From JAPLJU01 sp964547985 (GTDB lineage Bacteria; Desulfobacterota; Syntrophia; Syntrophales; UBA2192), in contig CAZJPV010000006.1 of assembly GCA_964547985.1 (NCBI GenBank), positions 11,951-75,950 on the forward strand: a DNA stretch of 64,000 bases. The letters run 5' to 3'. Below, one piece after another: positions 25,406 through 34,042 of this stretch. Every line of letters begins with the position of its first letter. The first letter of the stretch is position 1. The translations under genes were made by a program, and so were the position numbers. Under the pieces are notes generated by a model, which was not told the origin of the DNA, did no database searches, and saw only the letters and a program-made list of their open reading frames with translations.

Positions 25406-27130
25406 ATGAAGAATCAGAATCTGGCCAAAATGTTCTACGAGATTGCCGAGTACCTCGAGATGGACGGGGTGCCCTTCGAACCTTACGCGTACCAGAAGGC
25501 GGCCACGACCCTCGAGGCCATGAAGGAGGACGTTGAGGACCTTTATCAAAAGGGCGGTGTCAAGGCGCTGAAGGCGCTACCCGGGGTCGGTGAGGCGATC
25601 GCTAAGAAAATAGAAGAATATTTGACGACGGGCAAGCTCAGGTACTACGAGGAATTTAAAGAGAAGATACCCATCGATCTCGACGAGATCATCCGGGTGG
25701 AAGGCATGGGGCCCAGGCGGGCCAAGGTCCTCTTCGAGAAACTGGGTGTCAAGAACCTGAAGGAGCTGGAAGAGGTTGCAAGGGGCGGCAAGATCGCGCC
25801 CCTTTCCGGGTTCGGGGAAAAGACGGAAAAAAATATCCTCGAGGCCATCGAGTTTCTGAAGCGGAGCAAGGGGAGATGGCTTCTTGGCGATCTCCTGCCG
25901 GTTGCCGAGGTGGTCCTGGAGAAACTTCGCAAGGTTAAAGGGGTCGAACGCGCCGATATGGCGGGGTCGCTGAGGCGCATGAAGGAAACGGTCGGCGATG
26001 TGGATTTTCTCGTCATCTCCAGGGAGCCGGAAAGGGTGATGGATGTGTTCGTGTCCATGCCCGGTGTGGAAAAAATCTGGGGAAAGGGGAAGACCAAGTC
26101 CTCCGTGCGGATGGAAGCAGGATTCGATATGGACGTCCGTGTCATCGCGCCGGAGAGCTACGGCGCGGCCCTGCAGTATTTCACGGGTTCCAAGGAGCAC
26201 AACATCACCTTGAGGAAGATCGCTATCGACAGAGGGTTCAAGCTCAGTGAATATGGTCTCTTCAAGGGATCGAAGAACATTGCCGCGAAGACGGAGGAGG
26301 AGATCTACCGGCGGCTGGGTCTTCAATGGATCCCGCCGGAGATGCGGGAAGACCGCGGGGAGATCGGACTGGCCGAAGAGGGGAAACTGCCCGATCTGGT
26401 CTCGCAGGAGGACATCCGGGGAGACCTGCACGTCCACAGTGACTGGGACGGAGGGAGCAACTCCATAGAGAAAATCGCTGAGACGGCGCGGGAGATGGGC
26501 TATCAATATGTCGGGATTTCCGATCATACAAAGTTCCTGAAGATCGAGCGCGGCCTCGACGAGAAAAAAATCCGCGAGCGAAACAGGGAAATCGAACGTC
26601 TGAACGAAAAGCGACAGAAAACCGGCCTGCGGTTTCGGATCCTCAAGGGGTGTGAGGCCAACATCATGAATGACGGCTCGATCGACATCGAAGACGAGGT
26701 CCTGGCAGAACTCGATTTTGTTATTGCGGGCATCCACTCTCAGTTCAAGATGACGCGGACCGAGATGACAGAGCGGATTATCCGGGCGCTCAAGAATCCC
26801 CATGTGGATATTTTATCCCATCCCACGGGCCGGATCCTCAAGCGTCGTGACGAGTACGAAACGGACTTTGATCGTCTCCTGAAGGTCGCCCGGGAGACGG
26901 GGAAGGTTCTGGAAATCAATGCCTACCCGGAGAGGCTGGATTTGAACGATGTAAACATCATGAAGGCTGTCAGGGCCGGTGTCCGAATGGTTGTCAACAC
27001 GGACGCCCACCACGTCGATCAGCTTGTCATGATGAGGTACGGCGTGGCCCAGGTCAGGCGGGGCTGGGCGGAGAAAAAGGACATCATCAACACCTGGCCG
27101 GTGGAGGGGCTTTTAAAGGGCATGAAATAG
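25406..27130 (+). CDS. polX: DNA polymerase/3'-5' exonuclease PolX
   Basis: A 574-residue family X repair polymerase. The N-terminal helix-hairpin-helix domain (residues 1-150, with LPGVGEAIAKKIEEYL and VEGMGPRRAKVL) binds DNA. The nucleotidyltransferase domain carries AGSLRRMKETVGDVDFLV with the metal-binding Asp pair near residue 198-200. A later palm Asp is in FDMDVRV. From about residue 335 a PHP phosphoesterase domain follows (GDLHVHSDWDGG ... HPTGRIL ... NTDAHHV). It is expected to act in base-excision repair of short gaps. It starts 63 bases after the sigma factor gene. Confidence 0.94.
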   Translation: MKNQNLAKMFYEIAEYLEMDGVPFEPYAYQKAATTLEAMKEDVEDLYQKGGVKALKALPGVGEAIAKKIEEYLTTGKLRYYEEFKEKIPIDLDEIIRVEGMGPRRAKVLFEKLGVKNLKELEEVARGGKIAPLSGFGEKTEKNILEAIEFLKRSKGRWLLGDLLPVAEVVLEKLRKVKGVERADMAGSLRRMKETVGDVDFLVISREPERVMDVFVSMPGVEKIWGKGKTKSSVRMEAGFDMDVRVIAPESYGAALQYFTGSKEHNITLRKIAIDRGFKLSEYGLFKGSKNIAAKTEEEIYRRLGLQWIPPEMREDRGEIGLAEEGKLPDLVSQEDIRGDLHVHSDWDGGSNSIEKIAETAREMGYQYVGISDHTKFLKIERGLDEKKIRERNREIERLNEKRQKTGLRFRILKGCEANIMNDGSIDIEDEVLAELDFVIAGIHSQFKMTRTEMTERIIRALKNPHVDILSHPTGRILKRRDEYETDFDRLLKVARETGKVLEINAYPERLDLNDVNIMKAVRAGVRMVVNTDAHHVDQLVMMRYGVAQVRRGWAEKKDIINTWPVEGLLKGMK

Positions 27131-27252
27131 GTGAATGCCGGTTGAGGCGGTCCCGCCACAGGACACATGAACTCCATGGAGATAGTTGACAAAGGAGATG
27201 ACGATCTCAGGCAGGAAGCACTTCTAAAGAATTTTTGCGGAGGGGACTCGTT

Positions 27253-27987
27253 ATGAAAAATATCCTCATCCCAGCGTTTCTCGCTGCGGGCTTGTTTCTG
27301 ACCCCGCAGGCACAGGCTGTATCCTTTCATGACATACTGAAGGGTGTCCAGATCCCGGCCGGATCATCCCGGGATGACGGCACCACCGTATCGGGCCTCA
27401 AGGAAGCGCTTTCCGTGGGGACAGACAGGGCTGTGAAGTCTGTTTCAAAGATGGATGGTTATTTCAAGGATCAGGCCATCAAGATTCTCATGCCCGAAAA
27501 AATACAGAAGGCGGCGGACGTCCTGAAGATGGCGGGCTACTCGAGGGAAGTGGACGACTTCGTCCTCAGTATGAACAGGGCGGCAGAGAAGGCGGCGCCC
27601 GAGGCCGCGGCCATTTTTGTCGACGCCATCAAGCAGATGTCCTTTGAGGATGCCGGGAAGATTCTGAACGGAGAGAATACCGCCGCGACGGAATATTTCA
27701 AGACCAAGACGTCCCCCCGGCTTTTGGAGAGATTCAAACCCATCGTCTCCACGAGTATGAACGAGGTGGGTGTAACACGCTCCTACAAGGCCATGACGGA
27801 GAAGTACACATCCGCGGCCCCCTTCATGAAAATGGAATCCCTGGACCTGGACCGGTATGTAACGAACAAGGCTCTCGAGGGGCTTTTTTTCAAGCTGGGG
27901 CAGGAGGAAATGTCGATCCGGACGAACCCGGCCGCCCGGACGACGGAACTCCTCCGGAAGGTTTTCGGGCAGTCATCGGCTCTCTGA
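27253..27987 (+). CDS. DUF4197 exported protein
   Basis: A 244-residue protein with a signal peptide (MKNILIPAFLAAGLFLTPQAQA). The mature helical domain has LKEALSVGTDRAVKSVSKMDGYF, then ILMPEKIQKAADVLKMAGYSREVDDFVLSMNRAAEKAAPEA and MSFEDAGKILNGENTAATEYFK, which are family-typical segments. Function of DUF4197 is unknown, and members are periplasmic. GGAGGGG precedes the ATG at 27253 by nine bases. The gene lies between polX and the ketopantoate reductase-like gene. Confidence 0.88.
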   Translation: MKNILIPAFLAAGLFLTPQAQAVSFHDILKGVQIPAGSSRDDGTTVSGLKEALSVGTDRAVKSVSKMDGYFKDQAIKILMPEKIQKAADVLKMAGYSREVDDFVLSMNRAAEKAAPEAAAIFVDAIKQMSFEDAGKILNGENTAATEYFKTKTSPRLLERFKPIVSTSMNEVGVTRSYKAMTEKYTSAAPFMKMESLDLDRYVTNKALEGLFFKLGQEEMSIRTNPAARTTELLRKVFGQSSAL

Positions 27988-28049
27988 GGGAGGATCGGGG
28001 GAGTTGCCGGTAAGTCCATATAGGTTTTTCGGGACATGGAGAAGAATCT

Positions 28050-28970
28050 GTGAAGCCACCCATAAAATCGGTCTGTATCATCGGGGCCGGGGCCGTCGGG
28101 GCGGCCTATGCCGGCTTGCTGTTCGAAATGGATAAAAACAGCGTGGCCTTCATCGCGGCGGGCGAGCGGGGCGAGCGGCTGAGGAATCAAGGCGTCATCG
28201 TCAATGGCAGGCATTACCTCATTCCGGTTTTTCACCCGGAAGAGATTTCAAGTCCTGCCGATCTTGTCATTGTGGCTGTCAAGCATCATCACCTCGACCA
28301 GGCGATCGGGGAGATGAGAAAAGCGGTCGGCGACGAGACAACCATTATCTCTGTCATGAACGGTATCGACAGCGAAGAGAGGATCGGCTCCGTTTACGGA
28401 ATGGAAAAGGTCCTCTATGCGATCAACGTGGGCATCGACGCCCTGCGGGAGGGAAACCGGGTGACTTACAGGAGTCAGGGCAGGCTGTTGCTCGGCGAGG
28501 CCGGAAATCCGTTCTGGACGGAGCGGGTGCGACGTGTGAAAGGATTTCTTGACAGGGCGGGAATCGTCTGCGAAGTGCCGGAAGACATGATCCGGACCCT
28601 CTGGTGGAAGTTCATGATCAATGTGGGAATCAACCAGGCGTCGGCTGTCCTCGGCGGTTCCTATGGCGTTTTTCAGACTGACCAACAGGCGAGGGAACTC
28701 ATGGCATCGGCCATGCGAGAGGTCATCCAACTCGCTGCGGAGGCCGGGGTTCACCTGGCCGACGAGGATGTCAGTAAATGGCATGCCGTCCTCGATTCCC
28801 TCAATCCCTCGGGGAAAACCTCGATGCTCCAGGATGTCGAGGCGGGGCGAAAAACAGAGGTGGAGATGTTTGCCGGCAAGGTGATCGAACTGGGCAAGCG
28901 CTATGGTATACCCACGCCGGTAAACGAAGGACTCTTGGAGGAGATCCGGAGGCTCGAAGGATCCTCCTGA
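28050..28970 (+). CDS. panE: 2-dehydropantoate 2-reductase (ketopantoate reductase)
   Basis: Reduces ketopantoate to pantoate with NADPH in pantothenate and CoA synthesis. The 306-residue protein opens with the dinucleotide motif CIIGAGAVGAAYAG, and the ApbA/PanE N-terminal fold continues through LVIVAVKHHHLDQAI. The second, helical domain has TLWWKFMINVGINQASAVLGGSYG with the active-site Lys and the conserved Asn, then SMLQDVEAGRKTEVE. The start is a GTG behind GGAGAAG. Several ApbA paralogues act on other 2-oxo acids, so the substrate is probable rather than certain. There is no pan operon around it. Confidence 0.83.
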   Translation: MKPPIKSVCIIGAGAVGAAYAGLLFEMDKNSVAFIAAGERGERLRNQGVIVNGRHYLIPVFHPEEISSPADLVIVAVKHHHLDQAIGEMRKAVGDETTIISVMNGIDSEERIGSVYGMEKVLYAINVGIDALREGNRVTYRSQGRLLLGEAGNPFWTERVRRVKGFLDRAGIVCEVPEDMIRTLWWKFMINVGINQASAVLGGSYGVFQTDQQARELMASAMREVIQLAAEAGVHLADEDVSKWHAVLDSLNPSGKTSMLQDVEAGRKTEVEMFAGKVIELGKRYGIPTPVNEGLLEEIRRLEGSS

Positions 28971-29065
28971 CGGGGTCCGTAGAGGTCATTTTCTGTCAGG
29001 GATTTCATGGACGTGCCGGTCTCGACCTGGCGACGGTTCCACGGAATCCGCGCGGGACGGCCGGA

Positions 29066-29473
29066 TCATTTCAGGATGATCTTGGGGTCCGTGATATTCG
29101 CGCCCGGGACGATGATCCGGGACTGTTCCTGGCGTTGCATTTCCTTGGCCTGCTCGACCAGGTTATCCACGAAAAGCTCCATGGTCTCGGGGAACTTCTC
29201 CAGGGCCTGCTGGAGGTTCCTGGCCTCAATGGGAAACTGGATGGGCAGAGGGCCATGCTGGGTGACAAGGGACGACTGGCCGATGAAGAGAATCTTGCGG
29301 TTTTTGTCGAACTCGCCGTTCGACTTGACAGGGATGAGCTGCCGGATGGCACCGACTCTCATATCCGTGAAGATTTCTTCCCTGTATAAATCCTGAATGC
29401 TGATCCTGACCTTTGGCCTGTCGGTTCCGCCGGGGCCCATGGCCTGGTGGGTTTCTTTCGTTTGGTCTTCCAT
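29066..29473 (-). CDS. conserved hypothetical protein
   Basis: A 135-residue soluble protein without a signal. The ordered part begins RPKVRISIQDLYREEIFTDMRVGAIRQLIPV and ends with a helical segment ALEKFPETMELFVDNLVEQ followed by RIIVPGANITDPKIILK. I do not recognise the family. The mix of a beta-rich N-terminus and one long amphipathic helix suggests a small cytoplasmic domain. AAGGAGACAGGCC sits before the ATG at 29473, and the reading frame upstream looks non-coding. It converges with panE and lies divergent from the next small gene. Confidence 0.68.
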   Translation of the reverse strand: MEDQTKETHQAMGPGGTDRPKVRISIQDLYREEIFTDMRVGAIRQLIPVKSNGEFDKNRKILFIGQSSLVTQHGPLPIQFPIEARNLQQALEKFPETMELFVDNLVEQAKEMQRQEQSRIIVPGANITDPKIILK

Positions 29474-29674
29474 GGCCTGTCTCCTTCTTCGGGTGTGCGG
29501 GGCAGATACCATATTTCAGGATATAAATACAGCCTTATCTGATTTATCAACGACCGGGTGTAGACCCGGATACTCCCCTGCCGGGCTTGTTTTTGTACCG
29601 GGGGTTTCCCTCCGGGGGCGCATCCCGATGGTCGTTTACAGTGAGAGATATTCCCTGAACCGGACGGACGTGTG

Positions 29675-30160
29675 ATGAAGATCTTGCGGATCAACCCGGT
29701 ACGCTGGGACGATTGGTGGAATACTTATTTTGATGAGGCTTTTCCGCTGATTGAGGATCTGATGACCCTGCAGATTTTCGGGACCATGCTGGCGGGCGCT
29801 TTCGGATGGCCGAGGCCTTATGTCTCGGAGGTCGTCCTATCGGAGGACGAATTGCAGAGGCTTCTGGAGTGGTGTGCCGGTGCCCTTCCGAACTGGAGCC
29901 GTGGAGGCGTCATACCCGTCGAATATGGCCTTGAGGAATATTTCGAGAAGAGAAACCTTTATATGGATGCTCGCAGGCGGTTATTCTACTGTGATGCCTG
30001 CGGCCGGCTATGGCTCCTCGAGGGAAAAATCGAATGGGTGGGTTACGCGCCATGTCGTTCCTACTGGCGTCCTCATACGGAAGCCCTCACAAAAGTGCCT
30101 GAGTCGAGGGTCGGTGACAAGGTCAGGCACCTCATGAAAGACCTGGATGAAGGGGGTTGA
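29675..30160 (+). CDS. hypothetical protein with four-cysteine segment
   Basis: A 161-residue protein rich in Trp and Tyr (WDDWWNTYFDEAFPLIEDL at the start). The C-terminal half has YCDACGRLWLL and YAPCRSYWRPH, three cysteines in a zinc-ribbon-like spacing with a His nearby. No family is recognised. The start is either the GTG at 29672 or the ATG at 29675, and no clear ribosome site distinguishes them. It is a single gene, divergent from the hypothetical gene at 29473. Confidence 0.6.
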   Translation: MKILRINPVRWDDWWNTYFDEAFPLIEDLMTLQIFGTMLAGAFGWPRPYVSEVVLSEDELQRLLEWCAGALPNWSRGGVIPVEYGLEEYFEKRNLYMDARRRLFYCDACGRLWLLEGKIEWVGYAPCRSYWRPHTEALTKVPESRVGDKVRHLMKDLDEGG

Positions 30161-30326
30161 TAGCTGTTCGCCTGTCAATTCTCCAGGAAGCAGGCGACAT
30201 TTTAACATCTCTCGATCCGGCGCAATGGGATCGGCTCCTGAGGGATGCGGATCGCGATGTCAGGCGGCAGTCTCGCCGTCTTTTCTATCAGGGCTTTTTT
30301 GCCGACCTGAAACCTTTTGAAGCACT

Positions 30327-30473
30327 TTATTTTTCGGACATATTTTCCGGCCTAGGGGTGCTTTTTTTATTGAAGTCATTCGGGTCGAAAAAGACCAGGA
30401 ATGGGATCAGGGCAATCAGCCCGGAGATAATAAACACCTGGAAGGGGGACGCGTTTGTCAGAATCTCTATCAT
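30327..30473 (-). CDS. small single-pass membrane protein (48-58 residues)
   Basis: Found by reading the region directly. From the ATG at 30473 the frame gives 48 residues beginning MIEILTNASPFQVFIISG, with a hydrophobic helix (about 11-29), then FFDPNDFNKKSTPRPENMSEK and TAA. AAAGGAAGAAGTCCG precedes the ATG. A second in-frame ATG at 30503 with its own AGGGAGGGG site gives 58 residues. Codons are GC-biased like neighbouring genes. The rightward frame on the other strand (30157-30525) has a poor TTG start. No family is recognised. Confidence 0.5.
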   Translation of the reverse strand: MIEILTNASPFQVFIISGLIALIPFLVFFDPNDFNKKSTPRPENMSEK

Positions 30474-30503
30474 CGGACTTCTTCCTTTCATGGTAAGTAT
30501 CAT

Positions 30504-30842
30504 GCCGAACAGCCCCTCCCTTTAGAAGTCCTATCCGTCAAAAAGGATGCCAGGGTTCCCTTTGCGTCTCAAAAATTGAGTCGGAGGAAGTTTTGTTGAT
30601 TCCCGTCGCTGAGGGAGGGATGAAAGAAAGGGCGTCGGGGTATCGGTTAAGCCTGTTTCCGAAATAATTTTGCGTTTTTGAGTACCGGTGAGACGATCGG
30701 TTCGCGGGTGCGGGAATGCAGGATGGCCTTTCGATAAGGGGCCCTGTCCCGGCATCAGCAATGAAAGGCTATGGTCAACTTTTCACATCGGCCTTTGCCG
30801 GGACGGGAATGATCTCACGAGAAACATGCAACGACAGGTGAA
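30504..30842. other. intergenic region before the MaoC gene
   Basis: No credible gene was seen in these 339 bases. It probably holds the leader of the small membrane protein on its left side. The frame on the minus strand at 30531-30761 is proline-rich and lacks a ribosome site. Confidence 0.35.
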
Positions 30843-31691
30843 CTACCCCTTCGGGACCTCCCCGTACTCGAACTCGCCGCAGTCGATAACGGTATCGCCT
30901 TTTTTGGCGTTTCGTGTCCTCCAGAGGGCTTGTCCCCCCGCCTTTTTCCAGATGAGCGTCTGGATGGGCTCTCCAGGATAGAGGGTTCTCGTAAAGCGGC
31001 AGGCGATTCGCCTGACCATCTCGGGCTTGCCGGGGGCAAGGCTTGCCATGAGGGCCCGGCATGCGAAGCCCAGGGTGCACATCCCGTGGATAATGGGCTT
31101 TTCGAACCCGGCCTTCCGGGCAAACACCGGATCGGCGTGCAGCGGGTGATAGTCCCCGGAGAGGCGATAAAGAAGGGGCTGGTTGGGCGAGGGCAGGGCA
31201 TCAACGGTAAAATCGGGTGGCCTCTCCGGAAAGGACATAACCTTCCGGGGCGCATCCTCGCCGCCGAACCCCCCGTCGTAGCGACCGAAGAGGGAAAAAA
31301 TCGCGGTGAAGAGCTTTTTCCCATCCTCCGCGAAGGTGTCGGCCTCGCCGATGACAATGGCCCCCTTTTCCTTTTTATCGTAAAAGCGGGTAATCTTTCC
31401 TTCCGCCCTGAAAGTTCCCGAAGACGGGATCGGCCGGTGGCAGATGAGTTCCTGCTCGCCGTGGAGGAGTCCCACATCGTCAATATTGGCTGCCTTCGAG
31501 ATATCGAAGAAGAAATCGAATATGGTCGCGATACCGAATGTGGGGATGACCTTCAGGTTTTTTTCGTGGACGAGGTGAAACTCATCGAAACCCGCCCCCA
31601 CGCCGAGGGCATAAATGATGACATCCCTCCAGGTGTATTTTTTCACAACCGGTCCGATTTTCTTCTCCAGCGCGTTGAGGTTGAGGGCCAT
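30843..31691 (-). CDS. MaoC-type (hydratase-2) enoyl-CoA hydratase, double hot-dog
   Basis: A 282-residue enzyme related to the hydratase 2 domain of peroxisomal multifunctional enzyme. It hydrates trans-2-enoyl-CoA to the R-3-hydroxyacyl-CoA. Two hot-dog folds are present: residues 1-135, and 150-282 with the active-site motif YRLSGDYHPLHADPVFA, which holds the catalytic Asp and His, then FEKPIIHGMCTLGFA. AAAAGGAGAACG precedes the ATG at 31691. The gene lies 32 bases downstream of a hydrolase gene on the same strand. The R-specific product points to polyhydroxyalkanoate or steroid/branched-chain lipid use, not to the FadJ route. Confidence 0.9.
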   Translation of the reverse strand: MALNLNALEKKIGPVVKKYTWRDVIIYALGVGAGFDEFHLVHEKNLKVIPTFGIATIFDFFFDISKAANIDDVGLLHGEQELICHRPIPSSGTFRAEGKITRFYDKKEKGAIVIGEADTFAEDGKKLFTAIFSLFGRYDGGFGGEDAPRKVMSFPERPPDFTVDALPSPNQPLLYRLSGDYHPLHADPVFARKAGFEKPIIHGMCTLGFACRALMASLAPGKPEMVRRIACRFTRTLYPGEPIQTLIWKKAGGQALWRTRNAKKGDTVIDCGEFEYGEVPKG

Positions 31692-31723
31692 GTGTCGTTC
31701 TCCTTTTTGGGTTTATAGATTGC

Positions 31724-32857
31724 CTAGGGTGCGGGCAGGGCAAGTGCCGGGTCAAACCAATTGAGAATGCTGTCGTTTTTCTCCCGCGGATAGGCGTGGT
31801 AGAGGTCGGGGACGATCTCCTGGGTGATATCGGCGCCCGCCTCCCTGAGCATTTTACAGCCTGTTTTTGCATACCACAGGGGGAACATCCAGTCGCGCGC
31901 CCCGTGGACCCACAAGATGCGCCGGCCCCGGACGTGCCGGAGGTTGAAAGGAGGCAGGATACCCGCCGCGAGGGCGAAGGCCGAGAAAGGGGATTCTTCG
32001 TCGAGGGCACGCTTGAGCAGGTACGTGGCCCCATCTGAAAGGCCCGTCAGCAGGATTCTTTTTCTGTCCACGTTCCAGCGGTCTGTGATTTTTCGGAGGA
32101 CATCCTTGAGGAATTCGTCGTCGACGTCGGGTCCGGTAATGGACCAGGTGCTTCCGCGCGACGTCGGGGCGACAAGCAGAAAGCGGCGACTCCTGGCCTC
32201 ACGGAGCCACGTCCAGATGAAGTCACGGCCGTGACCGAATCCACCGTGCAGGGCCATGACAAGGGGCCGTGGATCCGAGTCCTTGTAGGATTCAGGGACG
32301 AAGAGCGAGAAGGCGCCCCGGGCGTAGGGGTGCTCGTCGGCACCGACGTGCTGAAGACCGACCGGACCGGCCTGGACCTCAGACCGGATGAGGACATCGT
32401 CCTTCACGCGAAGAGGTTTTTCGAGGAAGAAGCGGTTCATGACCGGAAGGCTGACGGAGAGCGGGTAGAGTATCTCCATGGCACGGTTCACCCGCCGGCC
32501 GGCCTTCCTGAAATTAGCGAGGAATGCTTCGAGATACTCGTCTTCTATGGAAAGGCGAAGTGAATCCAGGCAGAGTCCCGAGGCTTCTAGGAGATCATTC
32601 CTCATGCGATTTGCCTCCAGCGGGCAAGGCATGGAATGAAAACGGGCCGTCGACCTTTCCAGTCGTTCCGCAAGAGGACCGAATCTTTCACGAAGGATGG
32701 GAACCATCCCCGGGAAAAAAAGGCGCTGGCTCTCCTCGAAGGCTTCCAGGGTGGCTATAAGATCGGCACAGAGTGCCTCGAGGGCCGGCTCGAAATCCGC
32801 GGTCGCTCCAAACGGGTTTAGCTGTCCTGATGGACCCCCACCTTGCAGCAAGTCCAT
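31724..32857 (-). CDS. alpha/beta hydrolase, phospholipase/carboxylesterase-like
   Basis: A 377-residue serine hydrolase. The N-terminal 150 residues are helical and family-specific. The hydrolase core begins near residue 185 with the oxyanion-hole motif VMALHGGFGHGRDF. It continues with the nucleophile elbow LTGLSDGATY (Ser), the acid in WVHGARDWMFP and the His in VPDLYHAYPR, giving a complete triad. AGAGGG is nine bases before the ATG at 32857. In-frame ATGs at 32863 and 32866 lie too close to it. The gene precedes the MaoC hydratase and probably shares a transcript, so the substrate may be a lipid or a polyester, which is inference. Confidence 0.85.
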   Translation of the reverse strand: MDLLQGGGPSGQLNPFGATADFEPALEALCADLIATLEAFEESQRLFFPGMVPILRERFGPLAERLERSTARFHSMPCPLEANRMRNDLLEASGLCLDSLRLSIEDEYLEAFLANFRKAGRRVNRAMEILYPLSVSLPVMNRFFLEKPLRVKDDVLIRSEVQAGPVGLQHVGADEHPYARGAFSLFVPESYKDSDPRPLVMALHGGFGHGRDFIWTWLREARSRRFLLVAPTSRGSTWSITGPDVDDEFLKDVLRKITDRWNVDRKRILLTGLSDGATYLLKRALDEESPFSAFALAAGILPPFNLRHVRGRRILWVHGARDWMFPLWYAKTGCKMLREAGADITQEIVPDLYHAYPREKNDSILNWFDPALALPAP

Positions 32858-33108
32858 GGGCATCATCCCTCTGACGGCTGTTTTGCGATGAGAAAAATAA
32901 TGTCGATCCTTTTCTATTGCCCTTTTTGCATGCTGACAATTCCGTCGCATCGATCTTGTAAACCATTTTTCGGATCGTTGCAAGATGGAGCATCACCTGC
33001 CTCCTTTTTGAAAGGAAGAAAGACCGGGCAGGAAGCTCTGATTTCCGTTGCGTTATCACACCGGCCGGAGTATAGGAGTCGCCAGCAGATCATTTCAGGA
33101 GGGAACCC

Positions 33109-33576
33109 ATGCGAGACGTCTTCCGATTAACCTGCCTCATCGTTGCGGTAGTTTTAATCACGGGTTGTGCCGGGCTCTTTTTGAGCGCCGAGCGGCCGCG
33201 GGTTAATATATCGAACATTCAACCCAAGGATGTAAAGCTCCTGGAGCAGGTCTTTACCATGGATCTCCGGATTCAGAATCCCAGTGAGTCGGCCATCGAC
33301 GTCAAGGGGCTGGCCTTTAATCTTGAGATCAACAACATACCATTCGCCACGGGCGTTTCCGACAAACAGATGACCATTCAACCCTTTACATCGCAGGTCA
33401 TCCAGGTGGAGGCCGTGACAACCCTGGCAAACCTTCTCCGTCAGGTTTCACAGGTTCAGAAAAGTGTGGATGCATCGAAGCTGAAGTACCGCCTCAAAGG
33501 TACGATCCACACGGGGTCCGCCTTCGCAAGGATTCCCTTCGATGAGTCAGGGGAAATTGCGGGGCCCCAGCAGTAA
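33109..33576 (+). CDS. LEA14-like lipoprotein (WHy domain)
   Basis: A 155-residue lipoprotein with lipobox ITGC, Cys20. The mature part is a beta-sandwich of the LEA type 2/WHy family: NISNIQPKDVKLLEQVFTMDLRIQNPS, then LAFNLEINNIPFATGVSD. This is an immunoglobulin-like fold found in bacterial desiccation- or stress-related proteins. The ribosome site AGGAGGG precedes the ATG. It follows a divergent promoter region, with the hydrolase gene reading leftward. A small YciI-like gene follows. Confidence 0.85.
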   Translation: MRDVFRLTCLIVAVVLITGCAGLFLSAERPRVNISNIQPKDVKLLEQVFTMDLRIQNPSESAIDVKGLAFNLEINNIPFATGVSDKQMTIQPFTSQVIQVEAVTTLANLLRQVSQVQKSVDASKLKYRLKGTIHTGSAFARIPFDESGEIAGPQQ

Positions 33577-33697
33577 ACCGCAATCGGATAGGGCCGTGGA
33601 GATGAAGGAAACAAGAGACAGGACTTCCTCACGGTCTTTTCATGGTCCTGTGCGGTCCCGGAGAGCGAATTCTGAATTTCAAAAGGAGGTCGTTTTC

Positions 33698-33991
33698 ATG
33701 CAGTTCCTGGTCATCGCCTATGACGGCACGGACGAAAAAGCGCTTGACCGCCGGATGGCGGCACGGCAGGCCCACCTCGCGGGCATCGAGAAAATGAAAG
33801 CAGAGGGAAAGGCTCTTTACGGAGTAGCCATTCTCGGTGCGGGAGACAAAATGGCCGGATCGGTGTTGGTGGTCGACTTTCCTTCGAGGGCGGATCTGGA
33901 CGCCTGGTTGAAGGCGGAACCTTACGTGACCGGGAATGTCTGGCAGAAAATCGAGGTGCTTCCGGCACGCGTCCCGCCTCTTTTTGCCTAG
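33698..33991 (+). CDS. YciI-like protein
   Basis: A 97-residue ferredoxin-fold protein: MQFLVIAYDGTDEKALDRRM opens it, with the family residues His and Asp in RQAHLAGIEKMKAEGKAL and the closing GSVLVVDFPSRADLDAWLKAEPY. YciI-like proteins act as small enzymes or fused accessory domains with largely unknown roles. AAAAGGAGGT is perfect and ends eight bases before the ATG at 33698, so the longer frame is rejected. It is 121 bases after the lipoprotein gene. Confidence 0.9.
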   Translation: MQFLVIAYDGTDEKALDRRMAARQAHLAGIEKMKAEGKALYGVAILGAGDKMAGSVLVVDFPSRADLDAWLKAEPYVTGNVWQKIEVLPARVPPLFA

Positions 33992-34042
33992 TCGAAACGA
34001 GGATATCAACACAGGATTTATTCGCCCGCGTCCCCCCGGGCT

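Noticed and set aside
30157..30525. 122-codon plus-strand frame after the four-cysteine gene
   Set aside because: TTG start without ribosome site. The opposite-strand small membrane protein fits the sequence better.
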